NCBI RefSeq assembly: GCF_963676685.1
Contig: NC_092357.1
Span: 16,791,607 to 16,855,606, forward strand
Source: Mytilus edulis
Taxonomy: Eukaryota; Mollusca; Bivalvia; Mytilida; Mytilidae
Length of the DNA stretch: 64,000 nt
Direction of reading: 5' to 3'
This document shows, piece after piece, positions 12,381 through 24,601 of this stretch (positions are counted from its first letter, which is position 1; each line of letters begins with the position of its first letter). Position numbers and translations under genes: made by a program. Below the pieces are notes generated by a model that saw only the letters and a list, made by a program, of their open reading frames with translations, ran no database searches and was not told where the DNA came from.

Positions 12381-13799
12381 TACATGTAAATTCAAATAAA
12401 TTTCTTGTTTATGACTTATTTAAATTAGAACTTCCATCAAATTTAATGCAATTTAAAGTCAATATAATCCTGTATAACTACTTACAAAACAATAGTGCAA
12501 ATGAATAAGAAAAGGCAGAATTTTTCCCTCTGCTTTTTGGAAAAGGGATGTTGGGGATTTGTTTTTACTTTAACCCAAATATCTGGTTTGAAAATATCTA
12601 ATTAAATAAAAAAACAAAAATTAGGAAAAACAGGAATTTTTAATGGTGATAACTTTGTAGCTACTGTACGTGTACATATAAAATTGATCCTCCAACTTTT
12701 CTGATCCATGTTTACAAAGTATTAGACTTGAAAGGCATGGATTGCTGCTCTGTGTATTTACAGTAGAATAATATTTGTGGTTTCAAATGGCAATGTGCAA
12801 ATGTATAATTTGTCAGAAAACATTGAAGACTGTATTTTTCAGATGAAACTTAAACAATAATCCAACGAATACATGTCACTCATTTGCAAAGCTCAATACC
12901 ATTTTGTAAATATGCCTTTACCTATATGTAAAGAATGGCAATGCATCTGAATTTATATAAGAACTTGAAGAGTTAGAATCTAAGACATACAAAAAACACA
13001 AACACCAGATATAAACTATAGGACAAGGCTATCTATGTGTGATTTGGATTTTGACAATGGCAGCAATATACAATACAGGAGATAACAAAAATTTTTGGAC
13101 AAAGCATAACCATACACAACAATTTCTAGCATTTTCTTATTGTCATCCTGTCTAGGGCATAGTTATTTTTATCACTTCTAATCGGGTCAGAATAATAAAA
13201 AAAAACAATTTTGAGTTATCTCCCTTTGTATATACTTCAATAAAAGAAACAAAGTATCTAACAAATTAATTTTATTCAGATACTGTCAGACAAATTAGAG
13301 TTGTTTTGGTGATAAATTAAAATAAAATGTCAAAAAGTTTGTTATACAATTTTAAAAACATTTTAAAACAAATAAAAAAACACTTTTGTTTAAAAAAAGT
13401 CAAGTTCTACATCAAAGAACCTCATCAAATTCAAACTAATTAATAAAATAATGGTTATTGACAAATTAACATGCTTACTTGTATAGATTATTTAAGAATC
13501 ATAACAATTGGGTTATAACAAATAGCAAACATAGGCACCTCTAAATTTCAAGTTTGGCATCATAAAAATATTAATGAATAATCACCGCTGCTAGCTTTAT
13601 TTGTCAATTTTAAAAACTTCAAAAAGCAAAAAACAAAAAACATAACATTATTTACATGATTAACATAATTCGTAAATTCACAAGAGTGCACACACTTAAA
13701 TGTCTCGCCTTCTTTACTTATCATTGATATTATGTTGATAGTCCTAAGTATAAAGCTTTATTAAAAACTGTCACATAAACTTAACATTAACCAAGATAA
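12381..13799. other. AT-rich non-genic stretch
   Basis: No supported gene, repeat array or structured RNA seen. Codon-like periodicity is absent and stops are dense in all frames. Confidence 0.5.
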
Positions 13800-14760
13800 C
13801 TAAACAAAGAGCAATGAACCATGAAAATGAGGTCAAGGTCAGATGAACCATGCCAGGCAGACATGTACAGCTAACAATGCTTCCATACAACAAATATAGT
13901 TGACCTATTACTTATAGTTTTAAAAAAATAGACCAAAACACAAGAACTTAACACTGAGCAATGAACCGTGAAAATGAGGTCGAGGTCAAATAAAACCTGC
14001 GCGACTGACATATAGATCATAAAATATTTCCATACACCAAATATAGTTGACCTATGGCATATAGTATTAGATAAAAAGACCAAAACTTAAAAACTTAACT
14101 TTGACCACTCAACAATGAAAATGAGGTGAAGGTCAGATGACATCTGCTCGCTAGACATGTACACCTTACAATCATTCCATACAACAAATATAGTAGATCT
14201 ATTGCATATAGTATGAGAAAAATAGACCAAAACACAAAAACTTAACTATAACCACTGAACCATGAAAATGAGGTCAAGGTCAAATGACACCTGCCAGTTG
14301 GACATGTACACCTTAGTCCTTCCATACACCAAACATACTAGCCCTATTGCTTATAGTATCTGAGATATGGACTTGACCACCAAAACTTAACCTTGTTCAC
14401 TGATCCATGAAATGAGGTCAGGTCAAGTGAAAACCGTCTGACGGGCATGAGGACCTTGCAAGGTACGCACATACCAAATATAATTATTCTATTACTTATA
14501 ATAAGAGAGAATTCAACATTACAAAAACTCTGATCTTTTTTTTCAAGTGGTCACTGAACCATGAAAATGAGGTCAAGAACATTTGACATGTGACTGACGG
14601 AAACTTCGTAACATGAGGCATCTATATACAAAGTATGAAGCATCCAGGTCTTCCACCTTCTAAAATATTAAGCTTTTAAAAAGTTAGCTAACGCCGCCGC
14701 CCGATCACTATCCCTATGTCGAGCTTTCTGCAACAAAAGTTGCAGGCTCGACAAAAAAAA
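13800..14760. mobile_element. tandem ~147-bp repeat element ending in a double hairpin
   Basis: The marker AAAATGAGGTCAAGGTC, or a close variant, starts units at about 13824, 13971, 14117, 14265, 14405 and 14563, so there are six copies of a ~147-bp monomer, each with ACCTAT...TATAGTAT and CCATACANCAAATAT segments. Units decay toward the right. The array ends with GCTAACGCCGCCGCCCGATC and the hairpin at 14718-14752. Tandem cores with a hairpin end are known for bivalve pearl/CvA-like non-autonomous elements (Helitron/Helentron related); calling this one such is inference. The minus-strand frame at 13871-14083 is a translation of the array. Confidence 0.65.
14718..14752. other. perfect two-part hairpin at element end
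   Basis: GTCGAGC pairs with GCTCGAC (7 bp), and inside it CTGCAAC pairs with GTTGCAG (7 bp) around an AAAA loop, with a TTT bulge on one side. It is followed by a run of A. Its position at the end of the tandem element suggests a transposition terminus rather than a transcription terminator. Confidence 0.7.
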
Positions 14761-15699
14761 CATCCTGCTGCTCGAACATTGATTAAAATTTCATTCCAAA
14801 TGCTGTATGCAAGAATAAAAATAATAAGGTGTAATGAAATACTTCAAATATGTACAATTGAATAAAATAGCACACAAATAAACTTTTATCAACAAAATTA
14901 TGTAATGTCAAGCAAAAAATTATCAATATTGAATATGTACTTGGACAATTGAAGAAAATAATAAGTTTATATGCTTATAAATATATTTGGTGTATTGACT
15001 GTCTCCTGATTAGTTAAAATTTTTTAGTTTTATTTTCAATTTTTTTTGTTTACAAATTTTATGAAGTCAACATGTGCATGATGTGTGTACTATGTTATTA
15101 TTTATATAAATAAAATAAAAAAATTCTTTGAGCCTTATTTTTGATAGAAATTTATTTATAATGAATGGCAATAACTTATTTTGATTTTATTGAACCATAA
15201 AATTAATTTTCAACTATTTACATTTTCCATAATCCTCTTCGCAGATTATCTAATGTGAAGATTCAAAAAGTTATCTCCCTTTGACCAAGCGATTATAAAT
15301 AATGTGAAATCTAACAGGAAAAATCTTGACAGCAAATACAAGACACTGAAATGAGCAACACTCAAATAATTATTCAGCATTTAATTAATTAGAAAAGGCA
15401 ACAGAAAGTTTAAGTAAAAAGAAATATGTAGCTTAACCAAACACATTAACATAATCTGATGTCACCGATATGCTGAACTTGTAAATAATTTTAATAAAAA
15501 ATGCAAATGTTGAAATAAAAGAGCAGTAATTCATTTTTTTACTTTAAAAAATAATCAAATTCAATAAACCAAACCACTTCATTTTAAGGGATCCCCCCTT
15601 AAACTGAAAACTGTCAACTATAATTCAAAAGTAAACATGAAGGTATTTTTGTTCTTGCAAATTCCAAAAGTGTACCTTTGAATTGGTCCTTATTAAAAT
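14761..15699. other. AT-rich non-genic stretch
   Basis: Nothing supported; stops are dense in all frames and no repeat family was recognised. Confidence 0.5.
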
Positions 15700-16075
15700 T
15701 TAAAGAAATTTTTATTGATATCTCTCAATTTTGTGTCATATGTCCTTAAGTAAAAATCCATGCAAGTTCTGTACATTTCTTGTGACAAGGCCTCTCTGAT
15801 TTACTTGGACCTCAGCTCTTTGCCCTGTGCATTCAGCTGTCTCTGGTATTTACAGTCTAGTAAATGACTTTAGTTTATCCATGTAAGATTTAAAATCTTG
15901 TGACAGTCAAATCCCAGTTGTGATCAGGCGAGTTTATCTACAGAATCACTGTCCCAACTTGACATTAAATCAATTTGCATGGCCTTTCTAAGTTTGTCCT
16001 TTTCTGACACTGGCAGTTTCTTGGCTTAAAGGGCCTTAGCTCTATTTTGTAGCTTCTGTAATAAAGTAATAAAAA
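15700..16075 (-). pseudogene. decayed coding relic of unknown family
   Basis: Reading the minus strand from an acceptor-like TTTATTACAG at about 16055, the frame encodes charged, non-repetitive sequence including KKLPVSEKDKLRKAMQIDLM and SWDSDSVDKLA. It is broken by stops near 16027 and 15930. Farther along (about 15780-15870) more coding-like fragments appear in shifting frames. This composition stands out from the surrounding AT-rich DNA, so I think it is an old exon or transposon ORF end, but I do not recognise the protein. Confidence 0.3.
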
Positions 16076-16649
16076 AAAATGTTTAATTTTATTAAATTGA
16101 CAAGTGATATATATGTGACAAAAGCAATAATTTTCTGCATGCAATTATTCTATCTTAATGCAGTTGTAATCAAAATCATATATTTAAAAGATATTCTAAT
16201 GAGTGACCCAAAAATATCTCGTGGAATAACTCTATAAAAAGAATAGCTAGAAGTTGTGATAAATTTTCTATTTTCAATGGACCATGAAATTGGGGTCAAA
16301 CCATTAATTTATCCTTAGAAAGATCATAACATAAGGCACATGTATATTTATTTTTAAGTTGATTGGTCGTTAACATCATTAACAACTATCCTGACCAAAA
16401 ACTTTTACCAAAACTTGAACCTAAAGCAGAACAGATGAAAGAATAAACAAACAAAAGCATGGATCATTAAACATAAACCCCTTCTACTATTGTAGGCTGG
16501 CATAACAATTTATTACAACTATTACACATTGTGATTTATTTATCAACATCAAAAAAATTATTGATTTGTATCAGTTTAGTTTTTCAATTATATTTTAAAA
16601 CTAACTCCTTCTATCATTGTTTGGTCTTATTCACGGTGTAGAATATATA

Positions 16650-17392
16650 CTGTGAAAGTACTTTAATTCGTGGGTATCAATTTTCGTGGTTTTAGCAGTA
16701 TTAACATGTTCGTGGGTTTTTAAATTCGTGGATTTTAGTTTTCTAATAAAAAATAATTGAAAAATTAAAGCCTTTAGAAACGAAGGTTTCAAATAGTCTG
16801 GATTGAAGGAAATTGCAAAGTAAACATTGACCCGTGTAAATTGTAGTGATAAAGTGATCAACAGATTAAAGACCATCAAAGGTGTTGATTAGGCCATAAA
16901 CATGTCACCTAAAGAAAACAGTAATATAAACAAATGCTGTAAACGTATCTTGAATTGTCAAATAATTCTTATCAAAATCAAGCCCAGCATGAAATTATTA
17001 TTTCCCATATGTACGAGAACTATGAGGATATGAAATGAACACTTTATTATGCTAGCATATACTAGCATATACTATAGTACCGAAAATCTGACTTTCATCG
17101 ATCAAAAATATTTTTATGGGAATGAAAAGATCAAAAGTTGTACAGTTTATGTTATTAAAGATTAAATGGGTATAATCCTGCATGCGGTTGTAGTTCTGTG
17201 ACTGCTATTAAAGTATTCTCAGATTTGGCGATATTCTCTAGATCATATCAGTAGTCAAACGCACATGGGGATCATTCCATGTCTTGATTTGGACAATGGT
17301 TGTTTTATTTCGTTGGACACTTAAATTCGTGGATAAAGTCATCCACGAAAACCACGAAAATTGGTACCCCACGAATAAAAGTACTTTCACAG
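16650..17392. mobile_element. MITE with TA target duplication and long inverted ends
   Basis: The left end CTGTGAAAGTACTTTAATTC, continuing with GTGGGTATCAATTTTCGTGG, is mirrored on the right as AAAACCACGAAAATTGGTAC ... AAAGTACTTTCACAG. TA flanks both ends (16648-16649 and 17393-17394), as for Tc1/mariner-type or similar insertions. The 743-bp interior holds no transposase, so the copy is non-autonomous. A second inner motif, AAATTCGTGGAT, also occurs near both ends in opposite orientation. The minus-strand frames at 16631-16879 and 17305-17571 are translations of these ends. Confidence 0.85.
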
Positions 17393-17394
17393 TA

Positions 17395-18340
17395 CAACTT
17401 TAATAATTTAATGTGTGATCCCCTCAGGGGTTCAGGCTTATATTTTGGCAAGTGTTTGATGTGTCTATGGGCACTATGGAGGTCTAAAATTAGGTAGCAC
17501 CCCATTTTTTCCCTAGGGAGATTGATATTGGAATAGCTCATTATTGAGTTTGTTGTCTTTATCAATTTCAATATAAATCACAATATCAGGTACAGCAATT
17601 TTTTTTTCTTTTGACATATAAGAAGTATTTGTAAATAGTATTAAAATACAATCAGCTGTATACAATATAACCAAAACAAAAATCTGAGACTGGATTACTG
17701 CCCTTTTATCTATTTATTATTTGATCTATAAAATAATATTTAATCAATAGAAATGTGAAAATTTCAAACAAGATTTAAGTCAGTTATTGTTTGATTTGGC
17801 TAATTCTACTAAATACACAATTATTTTGATTTTTGTTGTTGTTGTTTTTTTTCCTGCAATTATTTTGTAACACTCTAATAAAAATGAGTATGAATTCAAT
17901 CCTCCATGACTCTATTCATGCTATTTGTTCGATATCTCTACTCTCATTGGCAACAACACTTCATCTCCTTATAAATTAATTTTTGCAGGCCTCAACTAAC
18001 AGTATTTTCCATAAAATATATAAAACAATAAAAAGCTAGTACAATCATGACAATGAGTACTATTAATTTATCCCAAGACTTGGTCTGGTCATGTCAAATT
18101 AATGTAATCACCAAATAGCTTACTTCAAAATAGAACCAGCTGCTGTTTTACATGTCCAGACTAGATTGTTTATGCCTATAAGCATCACAAACAGCTGCTT
18201 ACTGCAAAATAAAACATAAAAAGTTCCTAAAATAAATGTGTATTGCCAGGAGATAATTAGTTGAATTTAAACATTCATATTATATTTGTTAAACTTGGTC
18301 TAAGGAAAGGGGGTACAGGATTTCCAATACTCAATATATA
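17395..18340. other. non-genic stretch
   Basis: Nothing supported. There are short T-rich and GTT microsatellite-like runs near 17833-17850. Confidence 0.5.
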
Positions 18341-18344
18341 TATA

Positions 18345-18525
18345 TATGTCTAGCGGGACGGCTGCAGTGCAGGCGATTTGGTGTCACGATATCACAGTAG
18401 CATGGGTTCGAATACCAGCGAGGGAAGAACCAAAAATTTGTGAAAGCAAATTTACATGTACAGATCTAACATTGTTAGGTTGATGTTTAGACGAGTTGTA
18501 TATATATATATATATATATATATAT
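18345..18525 (+). mobile_element. tRNA-derived SINE, 5'-shortened copy
   Basis: The copy starts within a tRNA-like head (TCTAGCGGGACGGCTGCAGT), has a B-box-like GGGTTCGAATACC, then the SINE body with TTTGTGAAAGCAAA and AGATCTAACATTGTTAGG, and ends in a (TA)n tail at about 18499-18525. Compared with the fuller copies at 32300-33330 it lacks the segment upstream of the A box, and its B box carries an A where the others have C. Confidence 0.8.
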
Positions 18526-19848
18526 TACAATGTTTGGCTATTTGAAACATTATGATCACATGCATATATGTATATATTCTGACAGACATTTCAACATACA
18601 TGTAATATACATAAGGTATATTTAAAGATTTTAACAAGGCTAAGTAAGTATATAAGCTGATAATACTAAAAAGGCATACATGTAACTCTATCTTTTATCA
18701 AAGACCATTTCGAGAAGGTACCCAAGTAATTTTTTCACCTCTCCGCTTAAAACCATTATTTCTGGTATATATATACGTTAATTTGAATTTATACCAATAT
18801 CAAGGGTACAACTGATATGTAACCTGGGTAAGTAAGGTACATGTACCTATAGAACAAGTCAATTATCCAATAATCTTAAAAACTATAGCACAGTTTGTAA
18901 TTATTCCGTGACAATAAACAATAATTTGGTTTGCACGGCACTTTGTCTTTGACCATGTCCCCTCCTTTTTAAATAAGGTTTTGGGAATAAAATATATTGG
19001 GCATGCATCTATCAGATTAATCATAAAAAGTAAATTGATTGTGTAAGGTTATGTAATATATAATGATCTATATTAAAGTAATGCGGTTACCAAATCGAAA
19101 ATCATGTTGAATTTGAAGTGTGTTCTTCTTTTGGGATTTGAAAATCCCGCAACATGACGACTTAAACATTGCTTTAATAGAAAACACTCGAGACTACCGA
19201 AAGGTGCACGGTCGCACTAAATACCAATAATATGTTATTAAGCCAAATAAAATAATGTATCCTAATTGATAGATTGATATGATGCGTATATAATATAATT
19301 GTTTAAAAGATGTGAATAACAGAATAAATGACAGACACATGATCTCCAGAAATTAACTATTAAAGATAATAAAGTATTTTCCTGGTCTACTTTTTGGTCT
19401 TAACTTACACTGTTATTATAACAACAATACAAAAAAAAACGCGGGACATGACCAGATAATAAATAAAATTTTTCATACGTACAAATCAAGTTGATCGAGT
19501 TACCTGGACTCATAATATTCACATATTAGTATAACCTTTAATATATATTTCTCAAATTATTGCTTTAATAGTAAGCATAGGTACTTGGATACAGGACATT
19601 TTTTTTACCCTACCCTTTTTTTCCAAAATCTGTTATATTTTCGTTTTCTCACTTTCGTATTATTTATTTTTTTCGCGTCTGTCTGTACGTGTCATTAGAA
19701 CATAAATACACTACAAATTACTTGGTTTTGCTATTTACTATCAATTCCAAGTTTACTATCCACAGCAGTCACGGATATATTACTAAAGAGAGTGAATTTT
19801 AAAATAGAAAACGAAAAAATAACGGATATTGGAAAAAAGGGGGAGGGT
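18526..19848. other. non-genic stretch
   Basis: Nothing supported. The segment is AT-rich with several A and T runs and no coding periodicity. Confidence 0.5.
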
Positions 19849-19857
19849 AAAAAAAAT

Positions 19858-22357
19858 GGTGACATCCCATTAGTCTAACAACCATTATTCGGACAGCCAA
19901 TACTCCGACAACATGTACTATTGACAGCCCATTATTACGACAACCCATTACTCCGACATTCCATTATTCCGACAATATGCGTTTTTCTTAGTGTATGGAT
20001 AAATTTTCTCTAAAAAAAAACCCAACTCCGCTCTCTGATATTTGTGGTTGTCCGTTTTGATTCCAATTATTTTTTGCATGCAGACATTAATTTTGTCTCA
20101 GTATATTGGAGTTGATACACATGATTATAGCAACTGCTCAGTCCTTAACCTCGCCCCTCTTTCGTTTTGCGTGTCTAGTTACTTTATTTATCTTTATATT
20201 TCGTTGTTTGTGTGTCTACTATCAGTCTGTGCTGTTCTAGCTCGCTATTTCTTGCATGTGTGTCTTGATCTACCTTCTTTTCACTAGATCTTCGAATCAC
20301 CCTTTTCGCGTATCAGGGGAGTGAGGTTCCCCCACTATGAACTACATAAATAAATAATACATCGGAGTTGGAAAACACTACCCGCCCTCTTTGGTCGCAA
20401 CACTTTCTCTCCTTGTATCACTCATCTGAGTTTTATTTAAATTTATTTTGTTGCAGAAATAATGGGATAAAGTAGCGTCAGTCAAAATAAGAAAAACAAA
20501 GAGACAAATACGTACCCAGAACCTAAAAAATAAGAAGACAAATAGGACGAAATATGTGCTAAGAAAAGATGAGCAATTCCAATCATGATCAATCATGAAT
20601 ACGGTATCATGTTCGGGAATGAGAATCCACGAAATACGGAGACAGTACATGTAGCACTTCTAATAGCGATCGTTCAGACATAATCCGAGAGATGACACTC
20701 AATATTTTGTTGGGAGACTGATTTTGTATCCTAAGATTATTTTAAATTCTAGAAAGATATGCCTCTTTTTTTAATGATTGGTGGAGATGCAGGACTGCAT
20801 GATGATTTACAACAAAACTTATTACGAAAAACAAATATGACGGACATGAATATTTCGGCAATTTCTATCTAAATATGCATAAGGAAAAGTGATATCGGGT
20901 CAGTGACTGTATATGTCATAGAAATATACAGTCAACGCATTTTGACTGCTCAAGTAGAACGAGTGCAGTATAAAAGACAATAACAAACTAGTAGAATAAG
21001 ACAGTGTGTGACATTCTTGTCCTTGTGTCTTTGTCAAATTGTTTAATTGTAAAAACTTAGTAATATGTGTTTTGTGGGAAACTTATTTTTCATTTAAAAA
21101 TTGGTTTCAAGAAGAATATATTTAGATATCATTGATTTTAAGAAAGGTAATTTATATGTTAATTCAGAATCGGTGCTCTTCCATTACATGAAGAATTGAA
21201 AATGCTAAATACTCAAAAAATCGTATTGTACAGCTGATAAAGTTTAGGATGAGCGTCATTTTTCAATCGAATGCTCACTTCATTATAATTTGAGGGAGGA
21301 ATTCTTTCGCCATATTTTTAGCACATATCAGAACTTTAAAACGTTAGACAATTATGATTAATTTCGAAGTGAACACAAGAAAACTTTACTATTATGGAGA
21401 AAAAAAATGAGGATCATATCGTCAGTTCTTTTGAATAATGTAGTACATGTCTGGATACTGACTGTTAATTGATATTAATACGTATTTTTTTTTTATATTT
21501 TGTCTTAGCTCCGATTGTGACTGAGGCTTATAGTGCTATGAATATAATTATATCATATTAGTATTGTAATGTCTTAATGTTGACACAATCATTAGACCGC
21601 CGCTTCGAAAAAGTGGGGGTATACTGTTTTATCTCTGTCTGTCCGTCCGTCCAACCGTCCATCCGTCAGTTCGCCGCCCGTCCCATAACTATTTTCGTTG
21701 CATCTTTTTCATGAACTACATTACAAGGATTTCTGAAAGGTTTATTGAAGTCAGTTATATCGTGTGATGCTTTTTCAAACTCATTACTCATTATATGACA
21801 GCCAAGTTGAAAACTTTTGTCACATTTTTCTCAGGTACTACACTACCATGATTTCTGATATTTAACTTCAAGGTTTATATAAGTCAGTTATACTGTGTAA
21901 TGCTTTTTCAGATTCACAACTCAAAAACTTTCTATCTACCGAAATCTTTGGGCAGGGTATCATCAGTAGCTCGCGCCATCAATGCTTGTTGTTGATTTAC
22001 ATAGATCCTTTAATTTGAAAAATAAAATATTATTTTCTGTTTTATTCTATATACAGATTTCGAATTGAGAATTAACATTGAAAGTATACGAACTACCTTA
22101 TTATATATATGTATTATATATACGGAGTTATTTCTTAAAATATGTTATTACAAATATAAACGTAATAATACAGACAGACACATTTTATTTTACCCTGATA
22201 TCCTGATATTTGACTTGATAAGTGTCGGAATTATAGGTTGTCGGAGTATTGGGCTGTCGGAGCAATGGGTTGTCGGACTATTTGGTTGTCAGACTAATTG
22301 GTTGTCGGACCAATAGGCTGTCGGACTAATGGGCTGTCGGAATAATGGCGTGTTACC
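19858..22357. mobile_element. 2.5-kb non-autonomous element with 16-bp minisatellite inverted ends
   Basis: The left end begins GGTGACATCCCATTAGTC and runs on as about seven imperfect 16-bp units of the type CCATTATTCCGACAAC (to ~19985). The right end (from ~22215) has about eight units of the reverse complement, GTTGTCGGACTAATGG, and ends GGCGTGTTACC. The termini are therefore inverted, GGTRACAYSCCATTA. Eight A flank each side (19849-19856 and 22358-22365), possibly a target duplication, but a poly-A duplication is weak evidence. No transposase was found inside; a Mutator-like origin is a guess from TIR style. The interior holds a TCCG-rich repeat (21590-21960). Confidence 0.65.
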
Positions 22358-22365
22358 AAAAAAAA

Positions 22366-22895
22366 CAAAGTTCCGATGATAGTAAGACCCTTATTACTAT
22401 ACACATCCTTGATTCATGACAGTGATATATGCATTATAAACTGTATACAGAAATATACAAGATATTGACTTCTAAATTAACTTAATGTTACCTCAGTTAC
22501 TGACTCCATGTTGACATTATTGTGTAATGTTGGTGTTAAATGAGATAGGTGTTGAAATTCTTCGTCGAATAACTGAATTTGGTGTGTCGATATCTACTGA
22601 TCCTCCACATGCCCCGGGCAAATCCAGAGGCGCTAACCGGGCATTCTTTTGCATCTAACCGAGAAGACTTTCAGAAGGACTGTATAGACGAATCTTTAAT
22701 TGTTTTAGAACCTTCATCAGACCCGAGTCTTGCATGGAGATGGACACTGATATACTTAAGTACTGGTACATTGTATTAACGATTTCACTACGAGGAATAT
22801 CATCATCTTCAGAATGTGAGAGACAAGCAAATCCGCCAGACGACATATCCAGACAGACTTAGTCAATGATGCAAATAATATTCTTGTATACTTGT
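22366..22895. other. non-genic stretch
   Basis: Nothing supported. The open frames at 22579-22779 and 22655-22846 overlap on opposite strands and show no motif. Confidence 0.45.
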
Positions 22896-22899
22896 AGCC

Positions 22900-23185
22900 A
22901 GACTGGTATATAAATATATAAGCAGACTGGTGGACGTGTAGGACATGAAGGCAAACTGTTAGAAACGTAATCTGGCGGGTAAACATGTATATCGACTTGT
23001 AAACACGGAGACAGACTGACGGACACATAGAGACCGCGGTTAAAACGTAGTGACTTGTGGACATAGTCAGACTGTTGAAAATCATTTGGACAGACTAGGG
23101 GGCTATAAGAAAGACTTGTGAAAGTAAAAACAGACTAGTGGATAATTGAAAAACTGGTGAACATGTAGACAGACTTGTGCAAATG
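22900..23185. repeat. strongly diverged tandem array around CAGACTGGTGGACATGTAGA
   Basis: The words AGACAGACT, ACTTGTGGACAT, AACATGTA and CAGACTAGTGGA recur irregularly every 20-35 bp about ten times. The spacing and base changes suggest an old minisatellite. The minus-strand frame at 22756-23085 is a translation of it. Confidence 0.5.
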
Positions 23186-24600
23186 TAAATTGACAGAAAA
23201 TATTTGTCAGCCTAAAAATCTAATTCTAACTCTATTGGGTTTGATTTTCAGACTTACACTAGACATTATTTTATTAAACCAATCATGGGCCCTTGTCAGG
23301 CAAGATACAAAAACATCATACAGTGATTATATAAACATTAGTGAAATACACAATATTATAAGTAATACACAAATAACAAATTGATAACATGAGCAATGTA
23401 GGATATAATTACATGTATATGAATACGAAATCTATATTCTTTGGGGGGGGGGGGGGGGGGGTATTATGTTGTAGGGCAAGCTAGGGTAACAGTTATCAAA
23501 GCCCCCCCACCTCCCCTTTTTTTTCAAATAAACGATTTTTTTTGATTAATCTTCATTTTGTCGGATTAGAAATGTTCTATGATCTCATTTATGATTTAAG
23601 TATAAACTAAAGGACACTTTTTTACTTGGTTGTGCTATAATGGATTTAGTATTACCATTTTTTTCAGTTAAGAACGATAACGCGGTCATCTTGTGGTCTG
23701 GTCAGTTGATTGGAGTTTGCGGTGAAGGTCATAAGCAATATGGAATATGACAAAGGCATGCCCTGTGTGTTAATTGTCATCAAGTGTGGTGAAGGTTGTT
23801 AGTAATACAACAAAGCCAGGTTTTAATGGTTGATTGCCATCGTATTAGCAGCTATAGAAGTCAGAAATGAAACGGACTGGAAAAAAAAACAAAAAAACAA
23901 AAAAACAAAAAAAAACACAACTGCAAACAAACAAACAATTACACTCAAGTTACAGGATGCAAAAACTTATACATATATCTGAGAAATCATAACGAAACGT
24001 AATATGGAAAGAATATCCAAGCTTAAGGGAGGAGTAACCAGTTATTTGTGCCGTTTGTTACACAATTTTCAAAAAACAAAAAACAAAAACAAAAACACAA
24101 AAAAAAAAAAAAAAAAAAAAAAAAAACACCAATATGTATGTTGGGTCAAGCTTGAGAACTGTGTTGTCAATAAGGTTTTATCCAATGAGTCGGTTTTTTC
24201 GTGTTTTGTAGAATCATTAGGTGTTGGGATCTATATGCACTAATTCTAGGATATATGGAATAATCAACAGCAGGGTTGCTCCAAGTACTGATTAAACCTT
24301 ATGGTAAATGTTAATGTCTTATCTGATTATTCATGGCGATAAAAGCTTATTCATCTTCATAGCTGCGGGTATTAATGGTAGATTTAGATAAAAAATACAT
24401 GTAATGTTGTCGTTGTTATATAACATATATAGCAATTTACAAGTAATGCTATAGTTGCTATATCCGACCAAAACAATACCAAAAATTGTTTTTCATATTG
24501 ACACATATTCATTTCATTCTCAAAAATACAAACAAAGGGATGACAGGAAAATCTAACATATCGCTAAAGATAATTTGATATGACAAACGATGTCGGGGAA
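23186..24600. other. non-genic stretch with long homopolymers
   Basis: There is a run of 19 G at 23443-23461, an A/C-rich run at 23879-23930 and a run of about 28 A near 24098-24126. No gene seen; the open frame at 24004-24243 runs through the A run and is not credible. Confidence 0.6.
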
Positions 24601-24601
24601 G

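Noticed and set aside
13871-14083. Minus-strand frame with internal duplication
   Set aside because: It arises from the ~147-bp tandem units and has no independent support.
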